A DNA stretch of 64,000 bases from RHKX01 sp035759925 (GTDB taxonomy: Bacteria; Actinomycetota; Thermoleophilia; Solirubrobacterales; 70-9): the NCBI GenBank assembly GCA_035759925.1, contig DASTTY010000073.1:1-64000 (forward strand). Reading direction: 5' to 3'. A program made the translations under genes and the position numbers. Each line of letters opens with the position of its first letter. Position 1 is the first letter of the stretch. The notes beneath the pieces are model-generated. The model ran no database searches. It was not told the origin of the DNA and saw nothing but the letters and a program-made list of their open reading frames with translations. Below are positions 26,097-34,876 of the stretch, in pieces.

Positions 26097-27019
26097 GCCG
26101 GCCTCCCGGCGACGCTGAGCCCGTGGACGACGCCACGGACGGTCCCGTCGAGGACGAGCAGTTCGTCGTAGGCCGCGCTCCAGCGCCGGCGCAGCAGCGC
26201 CGCCGCGAGCAGTCGCAGGCGGAGCAGCAGCCAGCGGCCGAGCACCGCGGCGGCGCTGCGATCGCCACCTTCGCGGAGCCAGAGGCTGCAGGCGGCGGCC
26301 ATGCCGAAGCCGTAGGCGCCGCGCCGGGATCGCCGTCCCTCCCTGGGCTTCTGCTCGTGATGGACGAGCAGCTCCGGGTCGTAGCGGCCCCGGGCGCCGG
26401 CGCGGAGCAGCCGGTAGAAGAGGTCCATGTCGACGCCGCCGCGGCCCGGCGAGCCCGGCCCGAGGCGTTCGTCGCAGCCGCCGACCCGTTCGAACCAGGC
26501 GCGGCGGACGGCGAAGTTGTTGCCGCTGCCGAGGTCCCAGGGCGGCACCCGGCCGGCGAACTCACGGGGGATCTCGCTCGTCCGCGACGAGACCGGCACG
26601 ACCCCGGGTCGCTCGTCGGGGAGCGGCAGGACCCGGCCGCCGATCAGCTCGTGGCCCCCGGTGGCGAGCAGCCGCTCGGCGACCGCGACCCAGCTCCCGG
26701 CGGCGACGCAGTCGTCGTCGAGGACGGCGACGTGGTCGTTTGCGGCGAGGCCGACGGCGCGGTTCTGGCCGCGTCCGAGGCCGCGGCCGTCGTCGGCCTC
26801 GTAGCGCACCGATGGCAGGCCGCCGGCCGCCGCCGCGACCGGCTCGGCGGTCCGGGCCGGACTCTGATCGACGATCACGACCTCCGCCGGCAGCACATCG
26901 CCTGAGGCCAGCGAGCGCAGGCAACGGCCGAGCGCCTCGGGCCGGTCGCGGGTCGTGATCGCGACGGTCAGCGGCGCAGTGAGTGCGGTGCCGGCGCCGG
27001 TCTCCACGGCGGCGCTCAT
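26093..27019 (-). CDS. Family 2 glycosyltransferase
   Basis: A 308-residue enzyme with LTVAITTRDRPEALGRCL, VVIVDQSPART, GRGQNRAVG and VAVLDDDCV (DDD metal motif), then VDMDLFYRLLRAG, typical of GT2 enzymes near rhamnosyltransferases. An Arg/Leu-rich C-terminal region may sit at the membrane. The ATG at 27019 overlaps the upstream gene by 4 bases and is favoured over longer frames for that reason. Confidence 0.85.
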   Translation of the reverse strand: MSAAVETGAGTALTAPLTVAITTRDRPEALGRCLRSLASGDVLPAEVVIVDQSPARTAEPVAAAAGGLPSVRYEADDGRGLGRGQNRAVGLAANDHVAVLDDDCVAAGSWVAVAERLLATGGHELIGGRVLPLPDERPGVVPVSSRTSEIPREFAGRVPPWDLGSGNNFAVRRAWFERVGGCDERLGPGSPGRGGVDMDLFYRLLRAGARGRYDPELLVHHEQKPREGRRSRRGAYGFGMAAACSLWLREGGDRSAAAVLGRWLLLRLRLLAAALLRRRWSAAYDELLVLDGTVRGVVHGLSVAGRPA

Positions 27020-28053
27020 CGCCGCCCGAACCGGACGAGGATCCAGCGGCGGATCCGGAGGGTCTGCAGGAGCAGGACGCCGGCGAGGACGCGCGGTGAG
27101 CGGCTCGTCGCAAGGGCCTCGCGTTGCTGGGCCGCAGCCGCCGTGGCGTCGCCCGCGCCGAGGCGGCGCCGTCCGCGCCGGAGCGCGGTCAGCGCCGTGA
27201 TCCGCATCGCTTCGCGGCTGATCGGCCCGGCCCGGTCGGCCGGCAGCGACTCGCGATTGATCGCGATCGCGCGGCGGAGGTCGGCAACGTTGGCGCCGGT
27301 GCGCAGCGTCCTGTCGGTGACGGTCCCCTCGTGGACGCGGTAGAGGGCGAGCGGGGCGGGTTCGTGCCAGACCGGGTAGGAGGCGGCGATCCGCGTCCAC
27401 ATCTCCCAGTCCTCGGCGTAGACGATCCGATCGTCGAAGCCGCCGAGGCGCTCGTAGGTGCTCCGGCGCACGACCATGCACGGCGGCTGCAGCCGCTGGC
27501 CGCGCGCGAGCTTGCCGGCCCAGTCGTCGAGGACGCCCGCGGCCGCCGACTCGAGCGGCGAGATCGTCGTCCAGTTGCCGTCACCGTCGATCGCGATGTA
27601 GCGGCAGAACGCGGCACCGATCTCGGGACGGTCGCGGAGCGGCTCCTCGAGCCGTTCGTAGAAGCCGGGACGGACGGCGTCGTCGCCGTGCAGGAGGTGG
27701 ACGAGCCGCCCCCGTGAGCGGGCGATGCAGGTGTTGAAGTTGCCGACGTTGCCGCGATTCTCGGCCTGGCGGTGCAGCGTGACGCGGTCCCCGTAGCCGG
27801 CGGCGACCGCCGCGGTCCGGTCCGTCGAGCAGTCGTCGACGACCTCGATCTGCATCCGCTCCGGCCCCGGGTCCTGGGCGAGGACGCTCTCGATCGCTGT
27901 GCCGATCCGCTCGTCGCAGTTGTAGGCGGGAATCATCACCGACCAGATCGGCCGCTCGTCACGATCCTCGACGGGGGCGATGGCCGCGCGGTGGATCGAT
28001 TGCGAGCCCCCGGCTCCCGGCGCCGCCCGGCCGCTGCGGCCATGCGTCTGCAC
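27016..28053 (-). CDS. Family 2 glycosyltransferase, first gene of the minus-strand unit
   Basis: A 345-residue enzyme with WSVMIPAYNCDERI, VVDDCSTDRT, HLLHGDDAVRPGFY (DxD-like GDD) and YAEDWEMWTRIAAS. The GTG start has no Shine-Dalgarno, and TAGTCT lies 6 bases upstream. The N-terminal 35 residues precede the catalytic domain and look disordered. It heads the five-gene unit down to 23333. A 45-base element upstream is repeated before the 60216 gene. Confidence 0.86.
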   Translation of the reverse strand: MQTHGRSGRAAPGAGGSQSIHRAAIAPVEDRDERPIWSVMIPAYNCDERIGTAIESVLAQDPGPERMQIEVVDDCSTDRTAAVAAGYGDRVTLHRQAENRGNVGNFNTCIARSRGRLVHLLHGDDAVRPGFYERLEEPLRDRPEIGAAFCRYIAIDGDGNWTTISPLESAAAGVLDDWAGKLARGQRLQPPCMVVRRSTYERLGGFDDRIVYAEDWEMWTRIAASYPVWHEPAPLALYRVHEGTVTDRTLRTGANVADLRRAIAINRESLPADRAGPISREAMRITALTALRRGRRRLGAGDATAAAAQQREALATSRSPRVLAGVLLLQTLRIRRWILVRFGRR

Positions 28054-28098
28054 GGCCCGAGACTAGATGATCGACCCCGGCCCCCACCCACCCGGATG
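28054..28098. repeat. Dispersed ~45-base upstream element, copy 1
   Basis: This stretch aligns with 60218-60263, with most bases identical and one single-base indel, including the common core CTAGATGATCGA. Both copies lie directly upstream of a minus-strand start codon and include that gene's putative -10 hexamer (here 28060-28065, TAGTCT on the minus strand). Confidence 0.45.
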
Positions 28099-28148
28099 CT
28101 GCGCTCGGGTCTGCTTCGATCGCGACCCAGCGGGGTAGGACGACCGCG

Positions 28149-28925
28149 ATGGAGAAACCGCGACGGACCTTCACGCTCGACGGCACCGAGGTGAACCGGG
28201 TCGGCCTGGGGACGAACCGGCTCACCGACACGAAAGCGAACCGCGCTTTCCTCGGCGAAGCGGTCGCGGCCGGGCTCGGGTTCATCGACACCGCCCACCT
28301 CTACAGCGGCGGCGAGAGTGAAGCCACGGTCGGCGCCGCGCTCGCACCGTTCCCCGATGACCTCGTCGTCGCGACGAAGGGCGGCTACCGGTCGAACTCG
28401 ACGGAGACCCTACGGGCCGAGATCGAGGAGAGCTTCGACCGACTCCGGACCGAGACGTTCGACCTCTGGTACCTCCACCGCGTCCACGACGACGCGCCGT
28501 TCGAGGCGACGCTCGAGCTCGTCCGCGAGTACGTCGACGCCGGCCGGATCCGCAACGTCGGCCTGTCGGCGGTCTCGGTCGAACAGATCCGCGCCGCCCG
28601 CGCGATCGTCCCCGTCGCGGCCGTACAGAACGAGTACGGCCTCGGCAACCGCGAGCACGAGGACGTCGTCAGCTACTGCGCCTCCGAGGAGATCCTCTTC
28701 GTGCCCTACTACCCGCTCGCCGGCGAGGAGACGGCTGCGCTCCGGGAGGTCGCTTCGAATCACGACGCGAGCACGAATCAGATCAGGATCGCCTGGCTGC
28801 TCCAGCGCGCGCCCTGGGTCGTGCCGATCCCCGGCACCCTGTCGGTCGAGCACCTGCGGGACAACATCGCGGCGCTGGAGATCGAGCTCAGCGACGAGGA
28901 GCGCCGGGCGATCGAGGCCGGCTGA
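28149..28925 (+). CDS. Aldo/keto reductase
   Basis: A 258-residue (alpha/beta)8-barrel oxidoreductase, NADPH-dependent by family. The catalytic tetrad is visible as Asp/Tyr in FIDTAHLY, Lys in VATKGGY and His in WYLHRVHD. The C-terminal VVPIPGTLSVEHLRDNI is the cofactor block. It is short compared with the 280-320 usual, as for the compact subfamily. The substrate is unknown. It is divergent from the glycan unit. Confidence 0.88.
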   Translation: MEKPRRTFTLDGTEVNRVGLGTNRLTDTKANRAFLGEAVAAGLGFIDTAHLYSGGESEATVGAALAPFPDDLVVATKGGYRSNSTETLRAEIEESFDRLRTETFDLWYLHRVHDDAPFEATLELVREYVDAGRIRNVGLSAVSVEQIRAARAIVPVAAVQNEYGLGNREHEDVVSYCASEEILFVPYYPLAGEETAALREVASNHDASTNQIRIAWLLQRAPWVVPIPGTLSVEHLRDNIAALEIELSDEERRAIEAG

Positions 28926-28962
28926 GCGGCGAGCGCTGAACGCCGGGCGCCGGGCGGACGGA

Positions 28963-28968
28963 TAGCGT
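28963..28968 (+). promoter_or_regulatory. -10 element (TAGCGT) of the protease gene
   Basis: GATAGCGT is followed by 8 bases and the GTG start at 28977. No ribosome binding site is present. Sequence and spacing are the same as upstream of the 34877 gene. Confidence 0.45.
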
Positions 28969-28976
28969 CCCCCTGC

Positions 28977-30263
28977 GTGAGAATCCACCGCCTGCTTCCG
29001 TTGCTCGCGCTCGCCGCGGCGTTCGTGGCCATGCCGGCGTCCGCATCGGCGAGCGAGCGGATCGAGGTCGGCCCGGGCATCTACCTCGCCGCGGCGTCGG
29101 AGCTCCCGCCGCCGCAGCCGGGCGCGGCTCCGTTGGCCGCTCCGGCGGCGCCCACGCCGAGCCGCGTCGCCGGCGGCAGCAAGACTCAGATCCGGCGCTG
29201 GCCGTGGCAGGTCTCGATCCGCTACCGCCCGATCAACATGCACAACTGCGGAGGCAGCCTCGTCGCCCCGAAGGTCGTCGTCACCGCCGCCCACTGCGTG
29301 ACGCTCGGCCTCAACCGGAACTTCCAGCCCGCCAAGGACTTCGATGTCGTCACCGGGCGGACGCGGCTCTCGTCGCACCGGGGCCGGGTCCACGCGCTCG
29401 CCGACTACTACTGGTTCGTCGACGGCGCCGGCGTGCCGCTCTGGGACCCGAACACCGCCGCCTGGGACGTCGTCTTCATGGTCCTCTCCTCGCGCGCCGA
29501 CCAGCGGACGATCAAGATCGCCGGGCCCGGGGAGGAGGCAGTCTGGGCACCGGGGCGCCGCGCCTTCGTGACCGGCTGGGGGACGACCGGGGAGACCAGC
29601 GAGAAGAGCAGCGACGTCCTCCGTCAGGGTGCGATCAAGATGATCTCCGACTCCTCCTGCGACGACTACTACGGCCCGATCCTCCACCCCGACGTGATGG
29701 TCTGCGCGGGACGCCGCGCCGGGGGCGTCGATGCCTGCTCCGGCGACAGCGGCGGACCCCTGGTCGTGCCGATCGCGGGGGGCGATTTCCGCCTCGTCGG
29801 CGACACGAGCTTCGCCGAGGGCTGCGCCCGGCCCGGGGTGCCGGGCGTCTACGGCCGGCTCGCGTCCGATCCGATCCGCGGCGCCCTCGCGAACGGCATC
29901 GAGGCGGTCGCCGGGGACGAGGTGCTGGGTCGGAACGCCACCCCTTCGAACGGCTTCGCCGTCGTCGCTCGCACCCATCGCCCCCGCCGCGGCACCGGCG
30001 GGATCGTGCTCAGGGTCCCCGGGCCGGGGCAGGTCCACCTCCACTACTCGGCGAAGAGCCGCGGCGCCCTCGCCTATCCCGGGAAGGCGGGACGGGTCGA
30101 GGTTCCGGTCCGGCCGCGCTTCCGGATCGCCCGCCGGCTCGCATCGGCGCCGCCCGGCGAGACCCGCCGGGTCCGGGTCCGCGCCCGCGTCACCTACCAG
30201 CCGCTCGGCGGCGAGGAGCACACGAGGAAGGTCCGGATCGGGCTGATCCAGCGCAACCGCTGA
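28977..30263 (+). CDS. Secreted trypsin-like serine protease
   Basis: A 428-residue S1-family protease with a signal peptide ending near ASASASE. The protease domain starts at RVAGGSKT (mature N terminus IVGG-like). The catalytic triad is His in VVTAAHC, Asp in AAWDVVFM and Ser in DACSGDSGGPL. The specificity-site residue six before the Ser is Asp (GVDACSGDSGG), predicting cleavage after Lys/Arg. A C-terminal basic beta-rich domain of about 110 residues is of unknown role and may bind the cell wall. The start is GTG, probably leaderless. Confidence 0.9.
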   Translation: MRIHRLLPLLALAAAFVAMPASASASERIEVGPGIYLAAASELPPPQPGAAPLAAPAAPTPSRVAGGSKTQIRRWPWQVSIRYRPINMHNCGGSLVAPKVVVTAAHCVTLGLNRNFQPAKDFDVVTGRTRLSSHRGRVHALADYYWFVDGAGVPLWDPNTAAWDVVFMVLSSRADQRTIKIAGPGEEAVWAPGRRAFVTGWGTTGETSEKSSDVLRQGAIKMISDSSCDDYYGPILHPDVMVCAGRRAGGVDACSGDSGGPLVVPIAGGDFRLVGDTSFAEGCARPGVPGVYGRLASDPIRGALANGIEAVAGDEVLGRNATPSNGFAVVARTHRPRRGTGGIVLRVPGPGQVHLHYSAKSRGALAYPGKAGRVEVPVRPRFRIARRLASAPPGETRRVRVRARVTYQPLGGEEHTRKVRIGLIQRNR

Positions 30264-30284
30264 TCGGGGACGACCACCCGGCGG

Positions 30285-31490
30285 TCAGAGCCCGGCGACG
30301 ACTCGGTGGACGCGCTCGAGCACCCAGTCGAGCTCGTCGGCGCTGGTCGTCAGTGGCGGCGCGAAGCGGATCGTCCGCGTCTGCGTTTCCTTCGCGAGCA
30401 CGCCGGTGGTGAGCAGCTCCATGCAGGCCTCGCGGGCGGTCGCGCCACCGGGCCCGATGTCGACGCCGATCCAGAGTCCGCGCTGGCGGATCGCCGCGAC
30501 CGCCGGATGGCCGGCGGCCCGCAGCGAGGCGGCGAACCGGTCGCCGAGCTCGGCGGCGTTCCGCTGCAGCGAGCCGTCCCGGAGCAGGTCGAGGACGGCA
30601 AGCGCAATCGCGCAGGCGAGCGGGTTGCCGCCGAATGTGCTGCCGTGCTGGCCCGGCTTGAAGAGCCCGAGCACCTCGTCCGTGCCGACGACCGCTGAGA
30701 TCGGCATGATGCCGCCGCCGAGCGCCTTGCCGAGCAGCATCAGGTCGGGCGTGACGTCCTCGTGGTCGGAGGCGAAGGTGCGGCCGGTGCGGCCGAGGCC
30801 GGACTGGATCTCGTCGGTGATCAGGAGCGCGTTCGCCTCGGTGCAGAGCGCCCGCGCTCCCTCCAGGTAGCCGTCGGGCGGGATGATCACCCCGGCCTCC
30901 CCCTGGACCGGCTCGACCAGGAACGCGACCGTGTTCTCGTCGAGCGCCGCCTCGAGCGCGGCGAGGTCGCCGTAGGGGACGCTCTCGAAGCCGGGCGTGA
31001 ACGGACCGAAGCCGGTCCTGGCGACCTCGTCGTCGGAGAACGAGATGATCGTCGTCGTCCGGCCGTGGAAGTTGCCGCGGCAGACGATGATCTTCGCCCG
31101 TCCGGCCGCGACCCCCTTCGCCTCGTAGCCCCACTTCCGGGACGCCTTGATCGCGGTCTCGACCGCCTCGGCGCCGGTGTTCATCGGCAGCACCCGATCG
31201 AGCGAGCAGAGCCCGGCGAGCTCCCTGCAGAACGTGCCGATCCGGTCGTTTCGGAACGCGCGGCTCGTCAGGGTCAGCCGGTCGAGCTGCTCGCGGGCGG
31301 CGGCGAGGAGCCGCGGGTGGCGGTGGCCGAAGTTGAGCGCCGAGTAGGCGGAGAGCGCGTCGAAGTAGCGACGGCCCTCGACGTCCTCGACCCAGGAGCC
31401 CTCGCCGCGGCTGATCACAACCGGCAGCGGCGCGTAGTTGTGGACGCCGTACTCCTCTTCGAGGCGGGTCGAATCGGCGGTCTGCTTCAC
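30285..31490 (-). CDS. rocD: Ornithine--oxo-acid aminotransferase
   Basis: A 401-residue class III PLP aminotransferase converting ornithine plus 2-oxoglutarate to glutamate semialdehyde plus glutamate. EYGVHNYAPLPVVI, MNTGAEAVETAIKASRKWGY, GNFHGRT, LITDEIQSGLGRTG and LLGKALGGG (PLP lysine) match ornithine aminotransferase more closely than acetylornithine aminotransferase. The start is GTG. It is divergent, by only 22 bases, from proline dehydrogenase, and both feed P5C/glutamate semialdehyde to the P5C dehydrogenase. Confidence 0.9.
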   Translation of the reverse strand: MKQTADSTRLEEEYGVHNYAPLPVVISRGEGSWVEDVEGRRYFDALSAYSALNFGHRHPRLLAAAREQLDRLTLTSRAFRNDRIGTFCRELAGLCSLDRVLPMNTGAEAVETAIKASRKWGYEAKGVAAGRAKIIVCRGNFHGRTTTIISFSDDEVARTGFGPFTPGFESVPYGDLAALEAALDENTVAFLVEPVQGEAGVIIPPDGYLEGARALCTEANALLITDEIQSGLGRTGRTFASDHEDVTPDLMLLGKALGGGIMPISAVVGTDEVLGLFKPGQHGSTFGGNPLACAIALAVLDLLRDGSLQRNAAELGDRFAASLRAAGHPAVAAIRQRGLWIGVDIGPGGATAREACMELLTTGVLAKETQTRTIRFAPPLTTSADELDWVLERVHRVVAGL

Positions 31491-31512
31491 GGTGGGGCGA
31501 TACTTACCACTG
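31491..31512. promoter_or_regulatory. 22-base divergent promoter region rocD/proline dehydrogenase
   Basis: Only 22 bases separate the two start codons (GTG on minus, ATG on plus). GATACT on the plus strand and AAGTAT on the minus strand overlap in the middle and could be the two -10 elements. Any -35 elements must lie in the opposite coding region. Confidence 0.35.
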
Positions 31513-32817
31513 ATGCAGACGGTCGGGTCTCAGGACCGGATGGACGCGAGCGGCGAGCTCGAGGCCATCGTCCTGCAGCGCGGCCGCGAGCTCGTGGCCG
31601 CCGAGCCGCGGCGGAGGCCGCTACGAGCGATCGACGACGCGGTGACGCGGCGGATCTCCTCGCGGCCGGCGATGCGGAGCGCCTTCTACCGGATGGTCGA
31701 CGTCGCTCCGGTCTGCAGCGGCCCTCGTGAGCTCGGCGCGCACTTCGTCGCCTACCTGCGCGGCGGCCGCCCCCCCGGGGCGCTCGGCGCCTCCGTGCTC
31801 GGCCTCGCCCTCGCCGTCGCCAACCGGATCGCCGGGCGGCGCTTCATCGTCGCCTCGTCGCCGGATCGGGCGATGCCCTACGTCCGCGGCCTCTGGAGCC
31901 GGGGGATCGGCGCGACGCTCGACCTGCTCGGCGAGGCCGTCGTCCGCGCCGAGGAGGCCGACGACTACGCCGGCCGCTGCATCGATGCGCTCGAGGTCCT
32001 CGGACGTGAGGCCGCCGCGGCGGGGGCGCCCCCCGCCGGGGATCCGCCGCGCGCCGATCTGTCAGTGAAGCCCTCGGCGCTGACCGCCGAGATCCGTCCC
32101 TGGGCTCCGTGGTCGGCGACCGAGGACGCGGCGATGCGGCTCCGCGCGATCCTCCGCAGGGCGCGGGACGTCGGCGCTCACGTCCACATCGACATGGAGT
32201 CCCTCGATTCGCGCGAGGCGACGCTCGCCCTCGCCGGCTCGGTCCTCGCCGAGGAGGAGTTCCGGGCCGGGCCGTCGGCCGGGGTCGTCCTCCAGGCCTA
32301 CCTGCGCGACGCGGCCGAGATCGCCGAGCAGATGCTCGACCTCGCCGATCGCCGTGAGGCGCCGCTGTCGATCCGGCTCGTCAAGGGCGCCTACTGGGAT
32401 CACGAGCGGATCGAATCGACCGAGCACGGCTGGCCCGAGCCCGTGTTCGCGACCCGGCGGGCCACCGACCGCAACTTCGAGGCCTTGACCCGCACCCTGC
32501 TCGACGCGCGGCCGCGGATCCGCATCGCGATCGGCTCCCACAACGTCCGCTCGATCGCCCACGCCCTCGCCTACGCTGACGGCACCGCGGCGGGCCGGGA
32601 CGGGCTCGAGTTCCAGGTCCTCCGTGGGCTCGGCGACGAGCTCGCCGTCGCGATCCACGGCTGCGGCGCCCGCGCCCGGGTCTACACGCCGGTCGGCGAC
32701 CTGATCGCCGGGATGGCCTACCTCGTCCGCCGGCTGCTCGAGAACACCTCGAACGACTCGTTCCTCGTCGCGCGCGGTCGGACGGCCGACCTGGAAACCT
32801 TGCTGGAGCGGCCGTGA
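31513..32817 (+). CDS. Proline dehydrogenase
   Basis: FAD-dependent oxidation of proline to pyrroline-5-carboxylate, the first half of what PutA does. The 434 residues form a barrel with LSVKPSAL, HVHIDMESLDSR, VVLQAYLRD, IRLVKGAYWDHE and IGSHNVRS, matching the PutA PRODH domain. An ATG at 31540 preceded by AGGA is an alternative start. It overlaps the next gene by 4 bases (GTGA), so proline oxidation and P5C oxidation are translationally coupled. Confidence 0.9.
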   Translation: MQTVGSQDRMDASGELEAIVLQRGRELVAAEPRRRPLRAIDDAVTRRISSRPAMRSAFYRMVDVAPVCSGPRELGAHFVAYLRGGRPPGALGASVLGLALAVANRIAGRRFIVASSPDRAMPYVRGLWSRGIGATLDLLGEAVVRAEEADDYAGRCIDALEVLGREAAAAGAPPAGDPPRADLSVKPSALTAEIRPWAPWSATEDAAMRLRAILRRARDVGAHVHIDMESLDSREATLALAGSVLAEEEFRAGPSAGVVLQAYLRDAAEIAEQMLDLADRREAPLSIRLVKGAYWDHERIESTEHGWPEPVFATRRATDRNFEALTRTLLDARPRIRIAIGSHNVRSIAHALAYADGTAAGRDGLEFQVLRGLGDELAVAIHGCGARARVYTPVGDLIAGMAYLVRRLLENTSNDSFLVARGRTADLETLLERP

Positions 32818-34379
32818 GCGACTTCGTCAACACGCCCACCCTCGACTTTCGCAGGCCGGCGGTCCGCGACCAGGTCGGCGCAGCGCTCGCCGAGCTCGAC
32901 GCGCGGCTGCCACTCGCGGCCCCGGTCCGGATCGGCGACGGGTCCCGCGCCGGCGAGGAGCTCGTATCGACCGACCCCGGCCGGACCGATCGGGCGGTGG
33001 CAGTCGCCGCGGTCGCGGCGCCGGCGGAGGTCGACGAGGCGGTCACGCTCGTCGCCGCCGAGGGCCGCCGCGCCTGGTCGGCGCGGCCGGCGGCGGAGCG
33101 CGCCCAGGTGCTCGAACGCGCCGCCGGGATCCTCCAGGAACGGCGGCTCGAGGTCGCCGCGCTCGAGGTCCGCGAGTGCGCGAAGCCCTGGCGAGAGGCC
33201 GACGCCGACGTCTGCGAGGCGATCGATTTCCTGCGGTACTACGCGGCGCGAGCGATCGATCTCGACGCCGGCGCGGAGGTCACGAGCATCCCCGGCGAGG
33301 CGAACCGGATGGGCTATGCACCGCTCGGGGTCGTCGCCGTGATCGCGCCGTGGAACTTCCCGGTCGCGATCCTCTGCGGGATGACCGCGGGCGCGCTCGC
33401 CGCCGGCAACGCGGTCGTGATGAAGCCGGCCGAGCAGTCGCCGGGTTGCGGAGCGCTGCTCGCCGACGTCCTGCTCGCCGCCGGCGTGCCCGCCGCGGCG
33501 CTGGCGATCACCCACGGCGAGGGGGAGACCGGAGCGACGCTCGTCGAGCACCCGCTCGTCGACGCGATCGCCTTCACCGGATCGCTTCCGGTCGGCGCCG
33601 GGATCGTCGAGAGCGCCGCCCGGCTCGTTCCCGGGCAGCGCCATTTCAAGCGGGTCCTGGCCGAGCTCGGCGGCAAGAACTGCGCCTACGTCGACGGCGA
33701 CGCCGACCTCGACGACGCGATCCCGGCGCTGATGGCCGGCGCTTTCGGCTTCGCCGGCCAGAAATGCTCGGCGACATCGCGAGTCATCGTCCACGAATCC
33801 CGAATCGATGAGCTGACCGCGCGGATGGGCGGCGCGGTCGAGGCGCTCAGCGTCGGTCAGGCCGAGCGGCTCGAGACCGATGTCCCGCCGCTGATCGACG
33901 GCGACGCGCAGGAGCGGCTCGACGCCGCGGCCGAGCAGGCGGCGAGCGAGGGAACGGTGCTGGCGCGTGCCGACGCCCCGTCCGGCGAGCTGGGGTGGTT
34001 CGTGGCTCCCGCCCTCGTCGGCGGGCTCCCGGCGTCCTCATCGCTGCTCGACACCGAGCTGTTCGGGCCGCTCGTCACCGTCGAGGCGGTCGGCGACGCC
34101 GAGGAGGCGCTGGCGCGGATCGACGCGCTGCCGTTCGCGCTCACCGGCGGGGTCCACTCGCGCGACCCGGTGACGATCCGCCGGTTCGCGGACGCGACAC
34201 CGGTCGGCAACCTCTACGTCAACCGCGGGATGACCGGCGCGATGGTCGGGCGCCAGCCGTTCGGCGGCAACCGCCTGTCAGGGACCGGCAGCAAGGCCGG
34301 CGGGCCCGACTACCTGCTCGGCTTCGTCGAGCCTCGGGTCGTCAGCGAGCGCACCGTCCGCCACGGCCTGATCGTTTGA
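32814..34379 (+). CDS. 1-pyrroline-5-carboxylate dehydrogenase
   Basis: NAD-dependent oxidation of glutamate semialdehyde/P5C to glutamate; 521 residues of the aldehyde dehydrogenase superfamily. VIAPWNFPVAI, the catalytic Glu in LAELGGKN, and the catalytic Cys in FAGQKCSATSR are intact. The C-terminal block GRQPFGGNRLSGTGSKAGG with LGFVEPRVVSERT is typical of P5CDH/PutA. It is a split form of PutA with the upstream proline dehydrogenase. GTG start. Confidence 0.92.
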   Translation: MSDFVNTPTLDFRRPAVRDQVGAALAELDARLPLAAPVRIGDGSRAGEELVSTDPGRTDRAVAVAAVAAPAEVDEAVTLVAAEGRRAWSARPAAERAQVLERAAGILQERRLEVAALEVRECAKPWREADADVCEAIDFLRYYAARAIDLDAGAEVTSIPGEANRMGYAPLGVVAVIAPWNFPVAILCGMTAGALAAGNAVVMKPAEQSPGCGALLADVLLAAGVPAAALAITHGEGETGATLVEHPLVDAIAFTGSLPVGAGIVESAARLVPGQRHFKRVLAELGGKNCAYVDGDADLDDAIPALMAGAFGFAGQKCSATSRVIVHESRIDELTARMGGAVEALSVGQAERLETDVPPLIDGDAQERLDAAAEQAASEGTVLARADAPSGELGWFVAPALVGGLPASSSLLDTELFGPLVTVEAVGDAEEALARIDALPFALTGGVHSRDPVTIRRFADATPVGNLYVNRGMTGAMVGRQPFGGNRLSGTGSKAGGPDYLLGFVEPRVVSERTVRHGLIV

Positions 34380-34468
34380 GAGTCTCCAAGACCTCCGGCA
34401 GGGCCTTGCATTTGCAGGTCCCCGGAGAGAGACTCGTCCGGGCGGGCCCTGCGACAGAGGAGGCCGCA

Positions 34469-34831
34469 ATGGCCGAGATGGAAGCGAGGGACTTCGACTC
34501 CCCCGACGAGGTTCGCGAGTTCGAGGGCAACGGACGGGCCCAGGTCGTCAACATCGGCGGACAGGTCGTCGGAAAGGGAACCTTCGAGCCGGGCTGGAAG
34601 TGGTCGGAGAACGTGAAACCGATCGCCGGCACCGACTCCTGCCAGGTCTCGCACCTCGGCTACGTCCTCTCGGGACGGATGCGCGTCCACATGGACGACG
34701 GCGGCGAGTCCGAGGTCAGCGCCGGCCAGGTCGTCGCGATCCCGCCCGGCCACGACGCCGAGGTGGTCGGCGACGAGGCCTGCGTGATGGTCGACTTCGG
34801 CGAGTTCGGGGACTACGCGAAGCGGAGCTGA
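34469..34831 (+). CDS. Small cupin-domain protein
   Basis: A 120-residue single-domain cupin. The beta-barrel motifs are FEPGWKWSENVKP, LGYVLSGRMRVHMDDGGES and AGQVVAIPPGHDAEVVGDE; not all metal-binding histidines of the canonical G-x5-HxH are present, so a metal-free or sensory role is possible. A strong GAGGAGG site precedes the ATG. It is separate from the proline genes by 89 bases. Substrate unknown. Confidence 0.82.
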   Translation: MAEMEARDFDSPDEVREFEGNGRAQVVNIGGQVVGKGTFEPGWKWSENVKPIAGTDSCQVSHLGYVLSGRMRVHMDDGGESEVSAGQVVAIPPGHDAEVVGDEACVMVDFGEFGDYAKRS

Positions 34832-34862
34832 CCCGACCGACATAGGGCGCCGCGGGTTCGGC

Positions 34863-34868
34863 TAGCGT
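34863..34868 (+). promoter_or_regulatory. -10 element (TAGCGT) of the lysyl-oxidase-like gene
   Basis: CTAGCGT is followed by 8 bases and the GTG start at 34877, matching hexamer and spacing at the 28977 protease gene. No Shine-Dalgarno is seen. Confidence 0.45.
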
Positions 34869-34876
34869 CCGCTGCC

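Noticed and set aside
28977..30263. Mobile-element or phage origin of the protease and flanking genes
   Set aside because: No transposase, integrase, att repeats or composition change was seen here or elsewhere in the window.
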